A stretch of DNA of 64,000 nt from Numida meleagris (lineage: Eukaryota; Chordata; Aves; Galliformes; Numididae), in NCBI RefSeq assembly GCF_002078875.1, contig NC_034438.1, forward strand, positions 18,257,497-18,321,496. Reading direction: 5' to 3'. Numbering within the stretch: the first letter of the stretch is position 1; each line of letters starts with the position of its first letter. The position numbers and the translations under genes were made by a program. Below, piece after piece: positions 57,511 through 64,000 of this stretch. The notes beneath the pieces were generated by a model. It made no database searches and was not told the DNA's origin. It worked only from the letters and a program-made list of their open reading frames with translations.

Positions 57511-60467
57511 ATTCTTTTAGTCATGCTGTCCTTGTTACGATTTTGGTAATAGCCTCAGATTCACTCATGACTGAAGCTAAGCTGGGCTTCCACAAAACAA
57601 AGGAGCAGCACTTCACAACAGTCTCTGGGGCAGTTCTCAAACCCTTCTGAGCAGCTCAGACAGCAGCCCTGGACTTCCTTCTTACTTGTATTAATTCACC
57701 CTATCCATATTGCCCTGGTACAAAGGAGAGGAATCTTCAAGTAGAAGAAAAGTCATGGCAGTTGTCTTAGGGAAAAATAAAACTTTAAAACATTTTTGGA
57801 AACATCAGAAAACAATGTGCAGAAGCATACAAAAATAAAGTTTATGGTAAGGGAGGAGAAGAAAAAAAAATAAGTAATATGACCAATGGAAATAACAGAA
57901 GAATGTGGCAAGTCCAGAGTACAAACAGTTTTAGAAGCTGATGTTTCAAAAGAAGTTGATGCCCAAACACTAAGCTAGATGTATTTTTAGGTTAGCAATG
58001 CTTGGGGCCAAATACTTCACAGATGTGGGTAATCTTGCCTGAATTTAACTGCTAGGTGTTTTCTCCTATACTGCTGTCTGAGAAGGAAGGAATAGTTTTC
58101 AGCAGTCCTCCTGAGATCCTGTATCAAGCAGCATTAAATGAATTACCAGGAGGTTAGAAAGAAGAGTATTACAGAGATAGAGATAACACCTCTCTGAACA
58201 GCAAAGGCTCTGGAACTGACAAACACCTTGTTCCATGAACATTTATTATACAGTTGCTCATTTTAAGAGCATCATCCTGTGCTTTATGAAACAGCGATGT
58301 CATCAAGGGAACAAAACAGTGCCTGTAAGGTGAGGGGAGATACACTCCAAATAACAATTTGGAAGTTAAATATCAGCTAACACATTCTCTCAACAGGTTT
58401 GATTCATTAATGTTCAAATTAGTTGCAGGGGAGAGGGGATAATAAAAGCAAACACCTGCTTTGTAATCTTATGAGAAATTACGAGAAATTCTTCCTCTGG
58501 GAGTGAAAATGAGGGACATGTCTGGGAATTAAAGTTATAAGGTGTTCATCTATGGTTGTATCTGTTTTGTTGCATATATGCCTAGTGGTCCAACCCAGCA
58601 GGCACCCCTGCCATTTGGCTGGTACCTGGCTGCACCATCCCATATGGCTCAACAGGCTGCATCCAGCAGCTTCCAAGAGCATAATGAAGATACATTAAAA
58701 CAAGAAACACCATAATGCAAGAGGGAAGGAAAAGAAGATTGGATAACAGCAGATTCTTAAAGACAAATAGGTGTAATTTACACCTCCCACCCCCTCCTTT
58801 TTGGGGTGACAATTAGACCAATTCCCACTGATTTCTCGGCAGGTTCTATGATAACAGTAATCTCCTTTGGAAGGAAAAATAGCTTCAAGTTGAGGTGAGC
58901 TAGCACTACTTCAGTATTTCTAAAGAAGAGCATGATAGCTTATCTCCAGCCGTAGGTGTATCATACTGGACAATACTGCTTCTAAACAAGCCTAATATAT
59001 ACATCAAGATACTATTTAAAGATTAACATTCCCTTTATCAACTCTCAACAGGCAACTAGAGATTCATTACTGATTTTGGAACAACCTTCCCCTACCCTCC
59101 CTATCCCACATTTGTATAAACATGCCCAGGTACAAGAAATTTAGCTTTGCTCAGTTCTGAGAGTTGACATCTTTTCTGGAATGTCATAACTACAAGTGTG
59201 TTACAAGAAGCTCTTCTCAAGATCACCTAAGAGAAGAGTATATTTCTCTGACAAATGGACAGGACAGAACCAGTAGTAGTTTTTTTTCTATGACTGTCCT
59301 TGCCATATGTTATTCTAAACAGAGAAAGAGCATATGTGCATTGGCCCACCATGATTTAACCCAGCAGCAGGTCAGCACCTCATGGTGATTGACTTGTTCC
59401 CTAACAGGATAAGGAAGAGAATTAGAAACAAAATGTAACTGCTAGGCTGAAATAGAAACTACTTAATAAGATGAGAAAGGAAAATAATTTAAAAACCAAT
59501 GATGACTATATATATGCATATATACACACGTATCCACAATGCAGCTATTTACTCCCAGCTAACCAATACCTCAGCAGCAATACAAGGCCTCATGCTTACC
59601 AACTAATGCTTAGCAAATCCCCAGTCAGTGGCTACCCCTAGTTAGCCCACAGTTTTATGGCCTTCTGAGCTATGTCACCTGCTATGGAATAAGCCTGGAC
59701 TAATTCAGGCCAGCTGTTTTGGCCCTGTCCCACCCTAAGCTGCTGCTCCATAAAGGCTGCAGCTCTTCCCTGCATGTGCTCTTACCAACATCAACTAAAA
59801 TGTTGGTGTGTCTGACTAGTACTGTACCATGTGAGACTAGGACACAGCCCATCCTCTGTTTCCAGGTTATGAAAAAGTAAGACATATTTCCATGGTGAAA
59901 ACTCTAGAGGTTTCTCATTCTTAATACTTAATTTTCAGCAAGAAAACCAAAGAGCCCATTCTGTCTACTCAGGGGCTGCATATAATGAAGGAAGGAAAGC
60001 AGCATAAGACAAGACTGCATATTTTAAGCTTCTGTTTCTGAAATTGGACCCAATACTTCTTGTGAATCATAAGTGAACTCATCACAGAGCAAGGCCTTCT
60101 AGCTGCCTGAAATGAAGAAATTCTGGCCCCAACAGTCAAATTACCCCTCTTCAGCCACCTGAATTCAAATCCACTTCAGGACATGAGTTAATGCATTGAG
60201 TCAGACTTTTTCTTGACTGTGCCTCTCTGTGTATGGGGAAGCAGAGCACTGCATCCTTCCTACTGCTTGGCTGGTACTCTGTGAGAGGAAGACGTACCTC
60301 TGTCCTCAACATGTGGCTCATACTCATGTAATAGTCCCAGTGCCCACAGGTCAGATAGTCCTTTAATTTCAACATCTCCAAACAGCTCAACTGCTGTTAT
60401 TCATCTCTTAACATGAATTATGTAAACTGTGACTGATGGAAACCCAGGCAGTATAATGATTTGCACC

Positions 60468-60489
60468 TTTTTTTTTTTTTTTTTTTTTT
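60468..60489. repeat. Poly-T run (22)
   Basis: Pure T homopolymer. Other long runs: 2122-2137 (T16), 10414-10430 (T17), 45487-45507 (T21, PLK2 intron 5), 47718-47737 (T20), 61394-61414 (A21). Confidence 0.9.
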
Positions 60490-61420
60490 CCTCAGTACTG
60501 GGATCATGATGAAAGGTTAAAGGTAAATTTTGCAATTACCAGTTAAAAATCGTAAGTTGGTGTCACAGGTGCAGTTTTAGCATATAATTTTCTGGACCAG
60601 AACATTTTCTAGAGCACAAAGAAGTTAATTGCAGCACTAAGCCTCTCTTCTGTTTTGGACATCTGCCTGGCTGAACACATTGGCTGCTCAGAGATCTCAA
60701 ATTGTTTGAACTATACCAGGGCACAAAACACTCAAGATTTAGTGGACTTGATACAATGTTTGCATTAAGTACTATATTGGCAACAGGAAGACACTGCACA
60801 GATTAAAGTACATGGAGCTCATAAAGGAGAAGAGAAGACAGAACAAGTGATGAAAACAAGGTAGTGAAGCCTACAAATAACAATTCCACATTTCATCTTG
60901 CACTAACTTTTATGGGAGGTTATGAACTACTTTTATTAAAGGATTTAGTTCATGTATAGTGTATATGAAAAATTAACAGGAAACTGTAGCCGTAAGATTG
61001 AATGACAAGAAGTGCTCCTGCTTCATTATACACAAAGCAACCCACAGCTCAGTTTTAAACCATCTATCTGCAGGCTATCCTTTCCACCTACTTGCAGAAA
61101 AACTCATTAATACTATGACATACTCAGGCAGCATTTAACAAGAATGGCCACAGGCACAGGATTCACCCACTGTTAAATTGACTAGGTTTTTCTCTGGAAA
61201 TAGCATTCGAAATCCAAAATAAGCTCATTTTTGCTGAGGGACATCTCAGCAGTAATGCCACATTAAGAATAATATTTTTGAGTGAGAGTGTACAGCCCAG
61301 GGTTGGTGATCATTTACAGGCAGCCTTAGAAGTGAATTATGGCTACTGCTGCAGTTAACCAGTTCTGTTACAAAGGGCACTTCCACTTCTTACAAAAAAA
61401 AAAAAAAAAAAAAAGGCAAG

Positions 61421-61608
61421 ATGAGGCACTGGAACAGGCTGCCCAGGGAGATGCTCAAGTCACCATCCCTGGAGATGTTCAAGAAACATTAAGATGTTGT
61501 CCTAAGAGATCTGGTTTGGTGGGGAAATATTGCTGGTAGGTGGACTGTTGGTTTAGATGATCTTGGAGTTCTTTTCCAACCTCGGTGATTCTACGATTCT
61601 GTGATTCT
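61421..61608 (+). mobile_element. CR1 3' fragment following an A21 tract
   Basis: Forward CR1: 'gaggcactggaacaggctgc', 'ccatccctggagatgttcaa', 'gatgatcttggagttctttt', ending 'attctacgattctgtgattc'. A run of 21 A (61394-61414) lies just 5' of it, only six bases away. Confidence 0.9.
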
Positions 61609-62672
61609 TTGAAGATAAACTAATTCCAAGCAGTTTTTAGCTTCCATTGTAGGGATCTCTTTAATGGATGCAATTTTCAAAAGTGAAGGTGTTTTTGGAG
61701 ACAGGCAGGAGAGAGACATTCCAGTCTTCTCTCCTGAAAAGTAGGTCCTCCCTGCTCACTCCCTCCTCCCCCAAGCTTAAACCTTTCTCATATTTGGAAG
61801 AAAACACCAAGAAAAGCAAACTACTATGGAGAACTATAGAAGTATTTTTCTTCCTGCTGTCCTTATCTTCTTAGGGCAGGGTCTTCCACACATTCATATA
61901 CCTCACTCAGGTAAGTGTTTTATAGCTGCTACAGGCAACAGTGTGTCTGCATGAGTTTTAATAAGTTAAACATCTGTACCAATAAATATTGATTTTTAAT
62001 TAAGAATTCTTATATCATCTTAGTATCTTCTAAAGAGGAAGAAAATAAGAATGGCAATTTAGATGTCAAGTAATTGATTATTCCTTTCCATTCAGATAAG
62101 AAACAGCTAAATCATTATGTGTCTGTGCAAGTTTATTTTTCATAGTAACATATCTCTATTAATCTCACATTGCATCATTGTTTGTGGATAATAACCTAAG
62201 TGTTTGAGTTTCTCATACTTCTGTAAGAGGAATTTAGTAAAAAAATAAATATTTACACTCTAACCATATACTTAGATTCCAAGAGTGAGATGAAAAGCTA
62301 AACAGCCCTGTTAGGTAGTTGGCTGTAGAGTTTTAAGCATATATCGGCTTTAAAAATACAAATCTATTCCATGTATACATTAACCATTAGTTCCAAATTA
62401 GATACTTTTGAGTAATTTGAGTTCAACTTATGCAGTAAAATACAGATGTGATTTTGTCCTGAAATACTTAACTGTATATACTTTAAATGTGAAAAAATTA
62501 TTTTCCTTTTTTCAGTATTTCCAAATTATAACCCTACTACCTAAGTCCTTTTAGGATGCATTATTTTTAATAAATAAAAAATACTCACTAAGAACAGTGC
62601 AGCAAAATTGCCAAGTCACAGCCTCAACTAATGGTTGAGCACCAAGTGAGAAGGGGTGGCTAACCCAGGGAG

Positions 62673-62697
62673 CTCAGGTGTAAGCAATGCACCTGAG
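62673..62697. repeat. Inverted repeat of E-box arms
   Basis: CTCAGGTG (62673-62680) and CACCTGAG (62690-62697) with a 9-nt spacer. Each arm contains an E2-type E-box (CAGGTG/CACCTG). The arm length is compatible with chance in 64 kb. Confidence 0.6.
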
Positions 62698-64000
62698 TGA
62701 TCAGAAGGGAGTGGAGACTGAATCCACCCCTGCTCACTCTCATTTAAGGGTTAGCAGCTGAGGGAATATCATCCCTCTGGATAGAGATTATGCTCATCTT
62801 GAGCTGTCAGTGGAAGGTGTGAGCTAATTTTCCTTCTTACCTGTTCTTGCTCTGTTGTGTTTGTGTCTCATTAGAAGACACTGTTATTGCTTTCTTTCAC
62901 AGTACAAGCAGGAAGAAGCATTTCTATCTGTTGACACAGAAAAACAGTATAACTGCTATTATCAGGCATCTGCTCCCTTCTATCACCTACAACTCTAAGC
63001 AGAGCACAAAGGCATGTCAGATTTGGCTTCAGTGTCTTCAAACATCCCTGAAATCGGCTACAGTGGCACAAGTATTTAAATTTCTCAGGAATACTCAGCA
63101 TTACTAAACCAGACTAATAGGAGGGTATTGCCATAGAAAACATAGGTGACTTTAAGCAAGAGAAGAAAATAAAGTTCATCTGCAGCTACACATCCCCTGC
63201 TCACCAGAGGTGCCCAGTGTGTCATATGGGGCTCTCCAGGATCTGGAAAAAGAAAAACTGGGAAAAACTACGAAAGAAGCCTTCTGGACACCTTGTCTGG
63301 ACATGGGCGCTGGATTTAGGGAGCCCGTTTCCTGTCTTTCCAAGTGAAACTGGCAGAAGAAGCAATGCCAAGGATTATTTCCAGCTGTGTCCCACAGTAA
63401 TGCGGAACAACGTTGATTAACAAGGGCTCCCTGAAAAGATGGTCCCTTAATGTGATCAGTACAGGCCCCTTCTCAGTTCCACACCTGTGAGCAAAACACT
63501 TTCTGCTGCTTCAGTGGCGGAAAAGGAAAAGTAAACACCCGTACACCGTGAGAAGTCTCGGGCAGAAGAGAGATTATTTTTAACAGGCAATCAGTTGGAT
63601 ACTGACATAAGAACCTGTTCTTGCAAGATATACAGAAATATGAATGGTACAGTTTGTTCTTATCAAGCTTCACCTTGTTTAATATCTGCATTTAAAAACA
63701 ACATTTTCCAGCTTGTTTACTCAGCTCTTTCCTTCCTTATTTTCTCTGTTATTAATTACAATTGGAAGTGGCAAAAGCCCAGTAGCCCAAAGAATACTTT
63801 GCAGCAGCCAGCCACTCTCCTGTTGCTCTGTGTTGCGTGGTTCCTCCTGATGTTCAGCAGCAGTCTACTTCAAACAAGGAATAAAACCGGCTAAAGAAGA
63901 ATCAATGCCCTGTCACTAAATATTATAGCTTGGATTGTTAGCAAAGGAAAATAAATCCATTTTGGATGTAACTTGCAGCAGTAAAAGGTTGTTTAGGTGA

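Larger units (their letters stand above)
53731..64000. other. Intergenic, no gene recognised
   Basis: Three CR1 fragments, the 29-C run and T/A homopolymers. 59506-59531 is a short (ta)n/(ca)n mix. The frame at 63595-63894 (+) has a hydrophobic stretch but lacks features of the adaptor GAPT and is not called as a gene. Confidence 0.55.

Noticed and set aside
63595..63894. Possible GAPT-like small membrane adaptor
   Set aside because: There is a hydrophobic stretch, but no N-terminal pattern, no basic juxtamembrane run and no tyrosine motifs of the GRB2-binding type.

Overview
The window looks like an avian nuclear genome segment, most probably galliform (chicken-like). The main reason is at least twelve CR1 retrotransposon fragments. 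These carry the bird-type 3' end (ATTCTATG-like octamers next to a block resembling 'gttggactagatgatctt...ttccaacctta'). The non-coding DNA is AT-rich and CpG-poor, and the one confirmed gene is a split vertebrate gene.

The only gene I can confirm is PLK2 (polo-like kinase 2, also called SNK) on the minus strand, about 41.21-47.21 kb. I built all 14 coding exons by hand. Every intron is GT-AG, every exon phase joins, and the spliced frame is open from the ATG at 47130 to the TGA at 41823-41825, giving 671 residues. Kinase and polo-box landmarks are intact. A CpG island covers exon 1, with a TATA box and GC boxes just upstream. The 3' UTR is about 610 nt with AU-rich pentamers and an AATAAA signal. 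PLK2 maps to human 5q11.2, which corresponds to chicken chromosome Z, so a Z-linked origin is likely (inference).

Layout: 1-41.2 kb is intergenic DNA downstream of PLK2. It holds scattered CR1 fragments, including a decayed reverse-transcriptase piece at 25.5-26.35 kb, plus homopolymer and A-rich tracts and stretches of unexplained single-copy-looking DNA. 41.2-47.5 kb is PLK2 with its promoter island. 47.5-64 kb is upstream intergenic DNA with a small second CpG-rich patch (about 50.27-50.46 kb), adjacent CR1 copies at 52.8-53.7 kb, an uninterrupted run of 29 C at 57.48 kb and three further CR1 fragments. The mammalian upstream neighbours of PLK2 (GAPT, RAB3C) are not visible in this window.

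I did not find a convincing undescribed biological system. The observations most worth checking are the two abutting palindromes at 6842-6878, the CpG-rich patch at 50.3 kb, the immediate-early-type promoter and 3' UTR layout of PLK2, and CpG-retaining or AT-rich intergenic blocks that could be conserved regulatory elements.
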